A stretch of DNA of 64,000 nt from Jiulongibacter sp966250325 (GTDB lineage: Bacteria; Bacteroidota; Bacteroidia; Cytophagales; Spirosomataceae): NCBI GenBank assembly GCA_966250325.1, contig CBINGY010000013.1:1-64000 (forward strand), given 5' to 3'. The notes below the pieces were generated by a model. It saw nothing but the letters and a program-made list of their open reading frames with translations, was not told the origin of the DNA and ran no database searches. Both the position numbers and the translations under genes were made by a program. Positions 27,123 through 36,700 of this stretch are shown piece by piece. Position 1 is the first letter of the stretch, and each line of letters starts with the position of its first letter.

Positions 27123-27500
27123 GTGAATAGGCTAACGTTCAAAAAAGAGGAAAGGCTGTGCCACAAAAAGAAGATAGACGCCCTTTTTGATAAAACAAAT
27201 GAGGAGAATATAAGCTTTGCCCGTTATCCTGTTCGCTTAATTGCTTCCAAATCAACCGAACTGCCTTTAACGCAGGTTTTGTTTTCTGTTCCCAAACGGC
27301 GATTTAAAAAAGCAGTGGACCGTAACTTGTTAAAAAGGCGATTACGTGAAGCCTACAGGCAACATAAGCATCTGCTCCCGGAAGAGCCTGTTTTTCATCT
27401 GGCCTTTCTTTATACCGCCGCAGATCATCAATCTTTTCAGGCGATTGAAGCGTCAATTCGGAAATTATTGCAACAATTGTCAGAAAAATATGCCATTTAG
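27123..27500 (+). CDS. rnpA: Ribonuclease P protein component
   Basis: 125-aa basic protein that assists the RNase P RNA in tRNA 5' processing. The start FKKEERLCHKKKIDALF and the RNA-binding motif FSVPKRRFKKAVDRNLLKRRLREAYR (residues about 57-82) are diagnostic. The start codon is GTG at 27123; the next ATG is far downstream and would remove the N-terminal helix. It follows rpmH, as in most bacteria, but an intervening terminator suggests reduced or separate expression. Confidence 0.94.
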   Translation: MNRLTFKKEERLCHKKKIDALFDKTNEENISFARYPVRLIASKSTELPLTQVLFSVPKRRFKKAVDRNLLKRRLREAYRQHKHLLPEEPVFHLAFLYTAADHQSFQAIEASIRKLLQQLSEKYAI

Positions 27501-27550
27501 CATAAGTGGTGTATAATTTGCGTTAAAACTTAAGACTTAGCTGATTCCCA

Positions 27551-29200
27551 ATGAACCGACTAAAAAAGAGTCTTCTACTGATAGCAATCCCGGTGGCGGT
27601 GCTTCTGGTGAGTTTTAAATTCGATGACAGGTACTTTGAAATCGCAAAGAACCTCGATGTGTTCGCTACACTTTTCAAGGAAGTGAATTCACTTTATGTG
27701 GATGAAATAAGCCCCAATAAAATGATGCGAACAGGCATAGAGGCCATGCTTGCCGAACTCGATCCTTACACGAATTTTTTCCCGGAAGATGATATTGAAG
27801 ATTATCGAACCATGCACGCCGGAAAGTACAATGGTATCGGTGCTACGGTAACTTCGAGAAATGGTGCTCAGACCGTTACGATGGTTTACGAGAAATCTCC
27901 GGCAGATCTGGCCGGAATGAAGATCGGGGACGTTATTACCAAAATCAACGGCATAGCAGTGGCTGGACGTAGCAGTGATGAGATGGGTCGTTTGCTGAAG
28001 GGGCAGACAGGAACAGAAGTGAACATTGAAGTACAACGTATCAGGCAGTCTAAACCACTGAAACTAGCGGTAAAGAGGGCTGTAGTAGAAACTCCGAATG
28101 TTCCGCATTACGGAATGATTGACGACGAAGTAGGTTATATCCAACTGAAGGATTTCTCAGCCACTGCAGCAGCAGAAATTAAGCAGGCGTATGACGAAAT
28201 GAAAGAACTGGGGCTAAAGAAGCTTGTGCTCGATCTTCGCGGCAATCCCGGCGGACTTCTTCAGCAATCGGTAGAGATTTGTAACTTTTTTATTCCTAAA
28301 GGAGAATTGGTGGTAGAAACCAAAGGAAAGGTGGCCTCCTGGAACAAAAAGTACACCACCTTGCGTAATCCGATAGATCTGGAAATTCCGATAGTGGTTC
28401 TGGTTAACAGTTCGAGTGCATCTGCTTCCGAAATAGTAGCCGGTACACTTCAAGATTATGACAGGGCGGTAGTAATTGGTCAGAAGTCGTTTGGTAAAGG
28501 ATTGGTGCAGGTTACCCGTCCGCTTTCATATAACACGCAGCTTAAAGTGACAACGGCCAAGTATTATATTCCATCAGGAAGATGTATTCAGGCGTTGGAT
28601 TATTCTCACAGAAACCCGGATGGAAGTGTAGGCAAAGTGCCCGATTCTCTGAAATCAACATTCTATACGAAAAACAGAAGACCTGTAAAAGACGGCGGGG
28701 GAGTAGATCCGGATATCCTGGTGAATTCTTCCGCAAAATCTGATCTGACCCGAGAATTGATAAAGCAGGGAATTGTTTTTGATTTCGCAACCTCGTATTA
28801 TTTCAGCCATCCTGATGAAACACCGGGAGAGAAATTTACGATTAGTGATGCACTTTACCAGGAGTTTGTAAACTTTAGCAGGAAAAGTTCTTTCAGTTAT
28901 GTGGACGATGCGAGCCTTGCTCTTGGAGACCTGGAAGCCATAGCTTCAGATGATAATGCCTACTCCGAAATGAAATCTTCCCTGAGTACGTTAAGAAACC
29001 TTCTGGATAAAAAGAATGCCGGCGACTTTGAGCGTTACAAAGAGGAAATAAGTGACGAGCTGGCCCTCGAAATTCTAAGTCGCTATCATTATGACAAGGT
29101 TATGAAATTTGTGTCATTCGAGAAGGATAGTGAGGTACAGGAGGCTTTGAAACTTTTCAGAGAAATGCCCCGGTATCAAAAAATACTTTCAGGAAAATAA
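27551..29200 (+). CDS. S41 family C-terminal processing peptidase
   Basis: 549-aa periplasmic protease anchored by an N-terminal membrane segment (about 7-23). A PDZ domain spans about 90-170 (YNGIGATV, SPADLAGMKIGDVITKING). The protease core has the catalytic Ser in SSSASASEIVAG (about residue 293) and Lys in GQKSFGKGLVQ (about 317). It degrades or processes exported proteins from the C-terminus, like CtpA or Prc. The stop overlaps the tsaB ATG by one base (TAATG), so the two are co-translated. Confidence 0.93.
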   Translation: MNRLKKSLLLIAIPVAVLLVSFKFDDRYFEIAKNLDVFATLFKEVNSLYVDEISPNKMMRTGIEAMLAELDPYTNFFPEDDIEDYRTMHAGKYNGIGATVTSRNGAQTVTMVYEKSPADLAGMKIGDVITKINGIAVAGRSSDEMGRLLKGQTGTEVNIEVQRIRQSKPLKLAVKRAVVETPNVPHYGMIDDEVGYIQLKDFSATAAAEIKQAYDEMKELGLKKLVLDLRGNPGGLLQQSVEICNFFIPKGELVVETKGKVASWNKKYTTLRNPIDLEIPIVVLVNSSSASASEIVAGTLQDYDRAVVIGQKSFGKGLVQVTRPLSYNTQLKVTTAKYYIPSGRCIQALDYSHRNPDGSVGKVPDSLKSTFYTKNRRPVKDGGGVDPDILVNSSAKSDLTRELIKQGIVFDFATSYYFSHPDETPGEKFTISDALYQEFVNFSRKSSFSYVDDASLALGDLEAIASDDNAYSEMKSSLSTLRNLLDKKNAGDFERYKEEISDELALEILSRYHYDKVMKFVSFEKDSEVQEALKLFREMPRYQKILSGK

Positions 29201-29892
29201 TGGCTAAAATCCTCAGTATTGAAACAGCTGCCGAGGGCTGTTCTGTGGCCATTCATAGAGATGGACAGTTAATAGGTTCAAAGGGCCAGTTTGAAGTCAG
29301 GTCTGCTGCAGAAACACTTACCATCCTGATTCAGGAATTATTGGATGAGCTCGGCTATACTTTTCAAATGTTGGATGCTCTTGCAGTTTCGAAAGGTCCC
29401 GGATCATACACAGGGCTCAGGATTGGCGTGAGCACTGCCAAAGGGATTTGCTATGCGACAGATTTACCTCTTCTTTCGGTTAATACGCTTGATGCAATGG
29501 CAGAGGATCCGGAAATAAATGGGTTTGACGGCCTGCTTTGTCCTATGCTGGATGCCCGTAGAATGGAAGTTTACTGCAAGCTATACAGGAAGGGAGAGGT
29601 TCTACTGGATACACAGGCTTTGATACTAAATGAAGCTAGTTTTTCCCACTTTCTGGAACAGGAGAAAATACTTTTTTACGGCTCGGGTGCGGTAAAGTTC
29701 AGATCAATTACCTCCCACAATACTTCCTGTTTTACAGAGAAACCGGTTTATCCTAAGGCAGATAATATGGGAAAAATAGCGGAACAAAAATTCACTAACG
29801 GGAAATTTGAAAACCTGGTTGAATTTGAACCGTATTATCTGAAGGAGTTTATGATGACTACTCCTAAGGCCAACAAAAAAGTCGTGGCCTGA
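29200..29892 (+). CDS. tsaB: tRNA threonylcarbamoyladenosine biosynthesis protein TsaB
   Basis: 230-aa ASKHA-fold protein needed with TsaD and TsaE to make t6A37 in tRNA. Recognised by ILSIETAAEGCSVAIH, LDALAVSKGPGSYTGLRIGVSTAKGICYA and LCPMLDARRMEVY. It begins in the stop codon of the S41 protease gene. Its stop codon lies in the loop of the downstream hairpin at 29879-29902. Confidence 0.95.
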   Translation: MAKILSIETAAEGCSVAIHRDGQLIGSKGQFEVRSAAETLTILIQELLDELGYTFQMLDALAVSKGPGSYTGLRIGVSTAKGICYATDLPLLSVNTLDAMAEDPEINGFDGLLCPMLDARRMEVYCKLYRKGEVLLDTQALILNEASFSHFLEQEKILFYGSGAVKFRSITSHNTSCFTEKPVYPKADNMGKIAEQKFTNGKFENLVEFEPYYLKEFMMTTPKANKKVVA

Positions 29893-29902
29893 ACCACGAC
29901 TT
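29875..29902 (-). terminator. Terminator of the hibernation factor gene, overlapping the tsaB end
   Basis: Perfect 9-bp stem AAGTCGTGG / CCACGACTT (29879-29887 and 29894-29902) with a 6-base loop. On the minus strand it is followed by six T (29880-29875). The plus-strand tail is weaker (TTCCTT). The tsaB stop codon is inside the loop. Confidence 0.8.
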
Positions 29903-29924
29903 CCTTACAACGACTTATTTTCTA

Positions 29925-30278
29925 TTAAATTTCGTCATCTACCGTTTGCATTTCAAGCACCGGTTTGTCGTGACTTATATCGTTTTGTTTTTGTTTAAAC
30001 CTTTTGATTTTTCTGGTGACCACATCCAGAGCTTTGTCGGTAGCTTCTTCAAAGGAATCTCCTTCTTCTTTGATAAACAGGGTGCTTCCCGGAACATTTA
30101 ATTTGATCTCAACGAGTTTTTTATGAATAGATGATTTTTCGCCTTTTTCTAATCGGAGATACACTTCTCCGTTCGTGATTTTGTCATAAAACGTTTCGAG
30201 CTTGTTTAATTTTTTTTGAATGAAATCCACCAACGAGCTGTCTGCATTGAAATGCACGGCATTTACTGTAATCTTCAT
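29925..30278 (-). CDS. Ribosome hibernation-promoting factor, HPF/RaiA family (short form)
   Basis: 117-aa protein with the S30AE/HPF beta-alpha fold: ITVNAVHFNADSSLVDFI, KLETFYDKI, KLVEIKLNVPGSTLFIKEEGDSFEEATDKALDVVTRKI. It binds the small ribosomal subunit in stationary phase and blocks translation. There is no long C-terminal dimerisation domain, so it is the short type. Transcribed alone, convergent with tsaB, and ends in the shared hairpin. Confidence 0.93.
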   Translation of the reverse strand: MKITVNAVHFNADSSLVDFIQKKLNKLETFYDKITNGEVYLRLEKGEKSSIHKKLVEIKLNVPGSTLFIKEEGDSFEEATDKALDVVTRKIKRFKQKQNDISHDKPVLEMQTVDDEI

Positions 30279-30416
30279 AACTTCTGGATTTTTAGTTGAA
30301 AATAGGCTTTATCAAAGATGAGAAAAGGTCAAAGTGCCTTGCTCATCTTCATGCTTCAATCTACTAAAAATGATGACTCATGCCAAGCTATTTTTATAAA
30401 AAATCGTTAAAATCTC

Positions 30417-31967
30417 TCATTCATTTTCTGATGAGAAATCTTTGAAGGTTTTACGGATATTGGCGTCTGTAGCATCTTTTTTCGATTCCCAGGTGGCATC
30501 CAGCTCCAGAGCTACCAGTCCCTTGAGGTTCATAGCTTCCATATAGCTATCCATTGAACGTTTGAAATTTGGATTCCTGCGGGAAGATTTGAGGGCGTAG
30601 TCTCTGGCAAAAATATCTCCCTTCGTCTGGATCTCATTTTTCTTTTCAATGACATAGTTCAGGCGGTCAATAATATCCTTCATCGACTTTCCGATTACCT
30701 CGGTGGCCTCCAGGGTCCCGATAGTGAGAACGGTGGTTCCTCCTACGGTAGATATGGTTCGCTGTAAATTTTCTTTGTCTTTGGTAAAGATGGAGGACAG
30801 TCCGGTGGTGGCACCCAGTGATGCATTCACAACAGAACGACTTCTCTTGCCTTTTTTTGCCCGGTTATAGGTTCGTTTCAGCTCTTCCTCCTTCTCTTTG
30901 AGCTGTTCCATTAGCTCCCAGCCACGCTGTAAGGTTCCTCTGTAAAGGGCATAGTTTTTCTTGTCCACTTCGGCCTCATTGATGGCATTATCTACTCTGA
31001 AATTGATCCTTTTTACTGCCCGCAATTTCGATTTGTCTATCAGAAAAAAATCAACATAAAAGCTCAGGCTATCGAGAGGATCTTCCACAAAAGAATAGTC
31101 GGGAGTCCAGATGAATTCATACTGATTTGGCGTATTTTTCACCAGCGAACTCTTTTTGAGACTCTGAAGATTACTCAGGAAGTCAAAGGTTTCGATATCA
31201 TCATCTCCATTCGGATCTGAAAGGTAAAACCCGATATTGATGGTTTCGTTTTCCTTGATTTTGACAAAATCGGTTTTGGGTACTACCGTAATGGCGGGTG
31301 GAAGATCCAGCTGGGTGGGCATCAGTTTCAGGCGGCCCTGACTCTGACTTTTACTGGGCTGATCTTCCACAAAAAAACTGACGAAAATGGGTTTTTCCTG
31401 GAGTGCCTTGAATTGCGTGTAGCTTGGTGACCAGGTAACCTGTCCACGGGCGTTAATATTCATACCTTCCGGCAATTCCTCAATCGAAGGAATGAAAACC
31501 AGGGGATCTTCATCTTCATCATAAACCAGTGAACTTTCGATCTGGTAGGAATTTGTGGTATTGAACTGAATGTAGAACGGTTTAAGCTCGTTAACTACAG
31601 GCGGGCGATTCGTATGTGTAACGATAAGATCCATGGATCTTCGTACATAATCTCCGGAGTCTGACACCGCTTCAACAAGAACCTGAAACAGCTTGATTTT
31701 CTCCACGCGGTCAACAAGATTGTACCCGGGGGTCCAGGAGAAATGTCCGGTACTATCAATCTCCATACCGATTTGCTTACCCTGAGTTATTGAAAAACTA
31801 AAACGCTTGTCAATACTAGATTGAGCCACCTGGAGTTGAAAATCGCGGGTGGACCCTTCCTCAAATTTATTCCAGTCTCTCTGATAGGGAAATACGATCT
31901 GGTAATCTGCTTGAGCAAAAGAAATTAAGGGGAATAAGAATAGATAAATGAAGTGTTTAACAGACAT
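30417..31967 (-). CDS. Secreted protein with Ig/cadherin-like repeats, unknown function
   Basis: 516-aa exported protein (signal peptide FIYLFLFPLISFAQA). Residues about 20-330 hold three or so beta-sandwich repeats of the putative Ig type, each with a W-[TS]-P sign-off: GHFSWTPGY, GQVTWSPSY, EFIWTPDYSF. A helical C-terminal half follows, with KEKEEELKRTYNRAKKGKRSRS and a glycine/threonine-rich hydrophobic stretch (about 395-425) that could insert in a membrane. No catalytic motif is seen. The ATG at 31967 is taken because it places the signal peptide correctly and lies 7 bases after the preceding stop. The operon with 31975-33474 suggests joint function. Confidence 0.75.
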   Translation of the reverse strand: MSVKHFIYLFLFPLISFAQADYQIVFPYQRDWNKFEEGSTRDFQLQVAQSSIDKRFSFSITQGKQIGMEIDSTGHFSWTPGYNLVDRVEKIKLFQVLVEAVSDSGDYVRRSMDLIVTHTNRPPVVNELKPFYIQFNTTNSYQIESSLVYDEDEDPLVFIPSIEELPEGMNINARGQVTWSPSYTQFKALQEKPIFVSFFVEDQPSKSQSQGRLKLMPTQLDLPPAITVVPKTDFVKIKENETINIGFYLSDPNGDDDIETFDFLSNLQSLKKSSLVKNTPNQYEFIWTPDYSFVEDPLDSLSFYVDFFLIDKSKLRAVKRINFRVDNAINEAEVDKKNYALYRGTLQRGWELMEQLKEKEEELKRTYNRAKKGKRSRSVVNASLGATTGLSSIFTKDKENLQRTISTVGGTTVLTIGTLEATEVIGKSMKDIIDRLNYVIEKKNEIQTKGDIFARDYALKSSRRNPNFKRSMDSYMEAMNLKGLVALELDATWESKKDATDANIRKTFKDFSSENE

Positions 31968-31974
31968 GATTAAG

Positions 31975-33474
31975 TCAGACTTTTTCTTGTTTAGGAAAAA
32001 CAACGCACGGAAAACCAAAAAGGCATCGGTCTTTGATCATTTTTGAGACTTCGGCAGGTACATTTTCCTCCCAGCCACTTTCTCCTCTTTTGATCAAATC
32101 CAGCATATTATCGGTTTGCACATCCAGATTTTTGGGATTGTAATGGTAAATGTCTTCTATCTTATTGTTGGCTATGAGGTATCTGTACAGGTCAATAAGT
32201 TTTACAGAAGGTGTGTATTTCATGCAGCTCAGGATGTCTTTCTGTTCACCGCGTGTGGGGTAAACATACAGTTTTACTCTTCTGCTGAACAAGGAAGCAA
32301 ATGACTCCAGAATGCCGCCGGGCAAATCGGTGTAATTCTCCTCTTCGAAAATGTACTCAAGATTCGGATATCCAATAATTAGCCCTATTTTATGCGAAGT
32401 TATTTTGGACAGGTACTGAACAAGTTTATAGTACTCGTGATAATTACTGATCATTACGGTCTGACCCAGCGAGCATAAAATATCCACGCGGTCCAGAAAG
32501 TCTTTTTCATCAATAAAATCGCCATCCGGGCTCTCCTGAAGCGACTGAAGTGTAAGTTCGCTCACCACCAGCACGTTGTCTTCTTCTACTTCGGGGTCTC
32601 TGAGATACTGCTTTACCCCATTGTCCAGCATATCCAGATGAACATTGATAACTGGTCTGAAACGCCCTCTCAAAACCACAATATGCTTTTTGTAAAGAGA
32701 ATCAGTAGGTTGCAGGTTCTGTCCATCCGGGCCAAACAAGGCGATATCTGAGAATCCATGTTTGACCAGGTGCAGGCTCATAAGCCTGCTGTCCACTTTT
32801 GAAAACTCAGGGCCTTCAAAATGAATCATATCAATACTGATGCGATCGCGGTCCAGATCGTCCATTAAGCTCAATAGGAGTATTTCGGCGTTGTTGTAAT
32901 AATAAAAACAGCCGTAAATGAGATTTACTCCAATTATTCCCAAAGCCTGCTGCTGCAGCAGATTATCGTTATCATTCATTGTTACGTGAATGATTACATG
33001 GTGAGGGGCACCGCCCGGCTCCAGTTGAAATTTTACGCCAATCCAGCCATGTGGATTATTATTTTTGTGATAATTCAGAGCCACCACAGTATCCGCAAAG
33101 GCAAAGAATAAGGTATTCTCCCCCCTTTTAGGAGCAAGCCTTTCCTGAAGAAGTCCGTACTCATGCTCCAGCATGCTCTCCAGTCTCTCCTGACTCACGT
33201 ATCTTTTAGAACTTACTTCACCGTAAATGGCATCGGAGAAGGTCATGTCATAGGCACTCATGGTCTTGGCAATGGTACCACTGGCACCTCCTGCTTTGAA
33301 AAACTGAGCGGCTACTTCCTGACCCGCACCTATTTCTGCAAAGGACCCGTATATGCGTTTATCAAGATTAACCCGCAGGGCCTTTTGTTTGGAAGAAAGA
33401 TTTTTTTCGTGCGTTACATTCATGGAAAATGAGATGAAGTCGATGTTTTTAACGATCCCGTTCATGATTTGCAT
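31975..33474 (-). CDS. Conserved protein of unknown function (about 500 aa)
   Basis: 499-aa soluble protein without signal peptide. It contains very regular segments: YGSFAEIGAGQEVAAQFFKAGG, GTIAKTMSAYDMTFSDAIYG, HGWIGVKFQLEPGGAPHHV, LGIIGVNLIYGCFYY, MISNYHEYYKLVQYL and DLPGGILESFASLF. I recall proteins with these segments in many phyla under inconsistent names (TonB-dependent receptor, nicotinate-nucleotide adenylyltransferase), neither supported by the motifs here. The ATG at 33474 fits the promoter box at 33493; an ATG at 33423 is an alternative. It is the first gene of a two-gene operon with the Ig-repeat protein. Confidence 0.7.
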   Translation of the reverse strand: MQIMNGIVKNIDFISFSMNVTHEKNLSSKQKALRVNLDKRIYGSFAEIGAGQEVAAQFFKAGGASGTIAKTMSAYDMTFSDAIYGEVSSKRYVSQERLESMLEHEYGLLQERLAPKRGENTLFFAFADTVVALNYHKNNNPHGWIGVKFQLEPGGAPHHVIIHVTMNDNDNLLQQQALGIIGVNLIYGCFYYYNNAEILLLSLMDDLDRDRISIDMIHFEGPEFSKVDSRLMSLHLVKHGFSDIALFGPDGQNLQPTDSLYKKHIVVLRGRFRPVINVHLDMLDNGVKQYLRDPEVEEDNVLVVSELTLQSLQESPDGDFIDEKDFLDRVDILCSLGQTVMISNYHEYYKLVQYLSKITSHKIGLIIGYPNLEYIFEEENYTDLPGGILESFASLFSRRVKLYVYPTRGEQKDILSCMKYTPSVKLIDLYRYLIANNKIEDIYHYNPKNLDVQTDNMLDLIKRGESGWEENVPAEVSKMIKDRCLFGFPCVVFPKQEKV

Positions 33475-33492
33475 CAATTAACGGGTGCTATA

Positions 33493-33500
33493 CAAAGGTA
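33493..33500 (-). promoter_or_regulatory. -7 box (TACCTTTG) of the operon at 33474-30417
   Basis: Minus-strand TACCTTTG, a match to TAnnTTTG, 18 bases before the ATG at 33474. No -33 TTTG at the usual spacing. The rest of the 240-base gap up to 33718 is very AT-rich and shows no further gene. Confidence 0.55.
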
Positions 33501-33718
33501 CTCAATTTTGCACTTTTTTAAGTAATTAAACTTTCTGCCCCTGGTTTTATTGTGTACTGAATGCATCATTCATGGTGCAATTTTACCTGGGTTTCCACAT
33601 TATCGGAATGCATAATTTGTTTAATTTTATATCAGAATTTATATTTCTATATATATTGTTGATTCGAAACATACTGATATGTTCATACAAATTGAATTTT
33701 CAAAAATAATTGAAATTT

Positions 33719-36700
33719 ATGAATAAAATTTTACTCCTGGTTGTTGTGTTACTTTCGGCTCTTCCTTCTGCCGGGCAGAAGACGTTCAAGGATTATTCAA
33801 ACAGAAAACCCGGTAAGTCAGCTATTCAAGGAGATTTTCAAAAGATCAGTGGTAAATCATCTTCAAGCCCTTCTGGCAGACCTGGTTTCAGTTTCTCTTT
33901 TGATCACGATATGAAGGTGCGGCTGGTAAATGATCCTGAAACCGGAGCGGTTATTTTCGCGGAAAATCTTTCTCCTGATAATGCCGGGTCTAACTCCAGG
34001 AAGTCCGTACAGGCCGCCCAGCTCGATTTCCTGAATCAAATGAAAGGCAGAATAGGTCTGAGACATCCCGAAAAGGAACTCAGGAGTCTTTCGGTTCAAA
34101 CCGATGAAAATGGTAACCGACACGAATTATTCCAGCAATATTACAAAGATATACCTGTGTACGGCGGTGAAACCGTCATACATACTACTAACGCTTACAT
34201 TAAGGCATTGAATGGCAGGCTGTTTCCCACACCGGAAAATCTGGAAGTTAAACCTGCTTTTGATCCGATAGATGCAGTGAAACGAGGACTGGAAAATTTG
34301 TCATCCCATTCCAGACTTACTTCTGCCCGTTCGTCACTCCTGTTTGAACGTGCCGGAAATTCAGCGGATCTGGTTATTTATCACCGCGGCAAAGTGCCTG
34401 TGCTGGCTTATGAACTGGTGCTAAGACCAAATGACGTGGAACGCTGGGTGGTGTTTATGGATGCCCAATCGGGCGAAGTTATTGATAAATACAATCATAC
34501 CTGTACGCTTGACGGCGTGTTTCAGACTCAGGCCCGTGATCTGAATGGTCAAAACCAGCAGTTTGTAATCATCCAGAGCGGGTCGTTGTATTATATGATT
34601 GACCCTTCCAAGGAGATGTTCAATTCGGCCAAATCTTCACTGCCTGATAATCCACAAGGTACCATCTGGACCATCGATGCAAACAACTCGAAAGTATCTG
34701 GTGAGTTAAATTTAAGTCATGTGACTTCCTCCAACGGAACCGCCTGGAACTCCACAGCGGTTTCTGCCCATAAGAATGCGGCCATTTGCTATGATTATTT
34801 CCGTATGAAGCATTCGAGGAATTCTCTGAATGGAAACGGTGGGAATATTATTTCGGTGATCAATATCGCAGATGAAGACGGGCTTGGAATGGATAATGCT
34901 TACTGGAACGGAGAATTTATGGGTTACGGGAACGGTCGCGACGGATTTAAACCCCTGGCAGGTGCTCTGGATGTAGCCGGTCATGAAATGACTCACGGCG
35001 TGATAGAAAGTACCGCTCGTTTGGAGTACCGGAATCAGTCAGGTGCTCTTAATGAAAGCTTTGCGGATATTTTCGCTTCTTTGATCGATCGCGACGACTG
35101 GCTTTTGGGAGAAGATATTGTTAAAGGAAATGCATTCCCTTCCGGGGCATTACGAAGCCTGGAAAACCCGAACCAAGGCGGCAAAAATGATCCTGGCTAC
35201 CAACCGAAAAATATGAGTCAGTACGTGTACCTGCGTGATATTCCCAGCGAAGACAACGGGGGTGTTCATGTGAATTCGGGAATACCTAATCATGCCTTTT
35301 ACCTATTTGCTACGTCACAGGGTATGAACAGGGACAAAGCCGAACGAATTTATTACCACACATTGACAAAATACCTGACCCGTACCTCCAAGTTTGTAGA
35401 TTTACGACTGGCTGTTATTCAGGCATGCAAGGATTTATATGGTGACGGTGCAGAAGCCGCGGCGGCAGCTGCTGCCTTTGATGCGGTGGGGATTGTAACC
35501 AGCGGTAGTTCAGGGCAAACCGGAGGACAGCAGCCTGAGAAAGAAATTGAGGTTAACCCCGGTGACCCGATGGTGGTGGTTTTTGAGCCATCCAGTGGGA
35601 ATCTTTATCGTGGAGGTGTGAATGGGGGAAATTTTGATATTGTTTCGGAAGGGTTGGGTTGTCAGAGAAAGCCCAGCATTACCGATGATGGTTCGCTAAT
35701 GTTCTTTGTAGGAGAGGATGGTAATATTTATTACGTGGATCTCACTCAGACAAATGCCAGTCCAAAAGCATTTACCAATGATGGTGAGTGGGGTAACGTT
35801 GCGATTTCTAAGGATGGAAGGCTAATAGCCGCCCTCTCAAACTCTCAGGAACCGTTTATTTACGTCTATAACCTGGAAACACAAAAGCAGGCATCTTTTG
35901 AATTGTATAATCCTACTTACACGGAAGGGGTATCTACAGGTGAAGTACAGTTTGCGGATTCTTTTGAGTGGGATTACAGCGGAGAATTTTTGATTTATGA
36001 TGCTCTCAACCGGGCAAACGGGGTATTCGGTGAATTGGAATACTGGGATGTGGGGGTGATAAGGGTGTGGGATGTAGCCACTAAAAATTTTGCCAACGGA
36101 ACCATTCAAAAACTATTTACAGATCTGGCAGAGGGCGAAAACATTGGTAATCCGGCTATTTCAAAAACGAATCCGGATATTATCGCGTTTGATTTTGCCA
36201 ATCTTGAGGAAGAAGAGTATGCTATAATCGGGGCTAACCTCCATACGGGTGATCTGGATCTCATTGTGGAAAATACCACGATCGGATTTCCTGATTATAG
36301 TGTTGATGATAAATTTCTTGCCTATACCGGTACCCAGCAAGGAGTAGGAGAGGTGGTGAAAGTGATTGCCCTGAATCCCGATAAGATTTCAGGAGCCACA
36401 GCTACTGGTCAGCGATACTTTGAAGGAGGTGAAGATACCTATGCGGTATTCTATGCTGTTGGTAAGCGTGATTTACCAGAGAAAAAGACGCAGGAGATTG
36501 AAATTACCGCTCCTTCTCCCCAGAATCCGGGAGCTTCTGTGGTATTAAGCGGCAGGGCGAGTTCCGGTTTACAGGTACAATACGCCGTGATTCAGGGAGA
36601 TGCCACGTTGAGTGGTAATCAGGTTCGTCTTGGGAATACACCCGGTCTGGTGGTCATTGAAGCTTTTCAGGTGGGGAACAGTGAATTTATTTCAGTGAGT

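Noticed and set aside
31975..33474. Naming the protein as TonB-dependent receptor or nicotinate-nucleotide adenylyltransferase
   Set aside because: No signal peptide, no beta-barrel or plug pattern, and no HxGH nucleotidyltransferase motif is visible.
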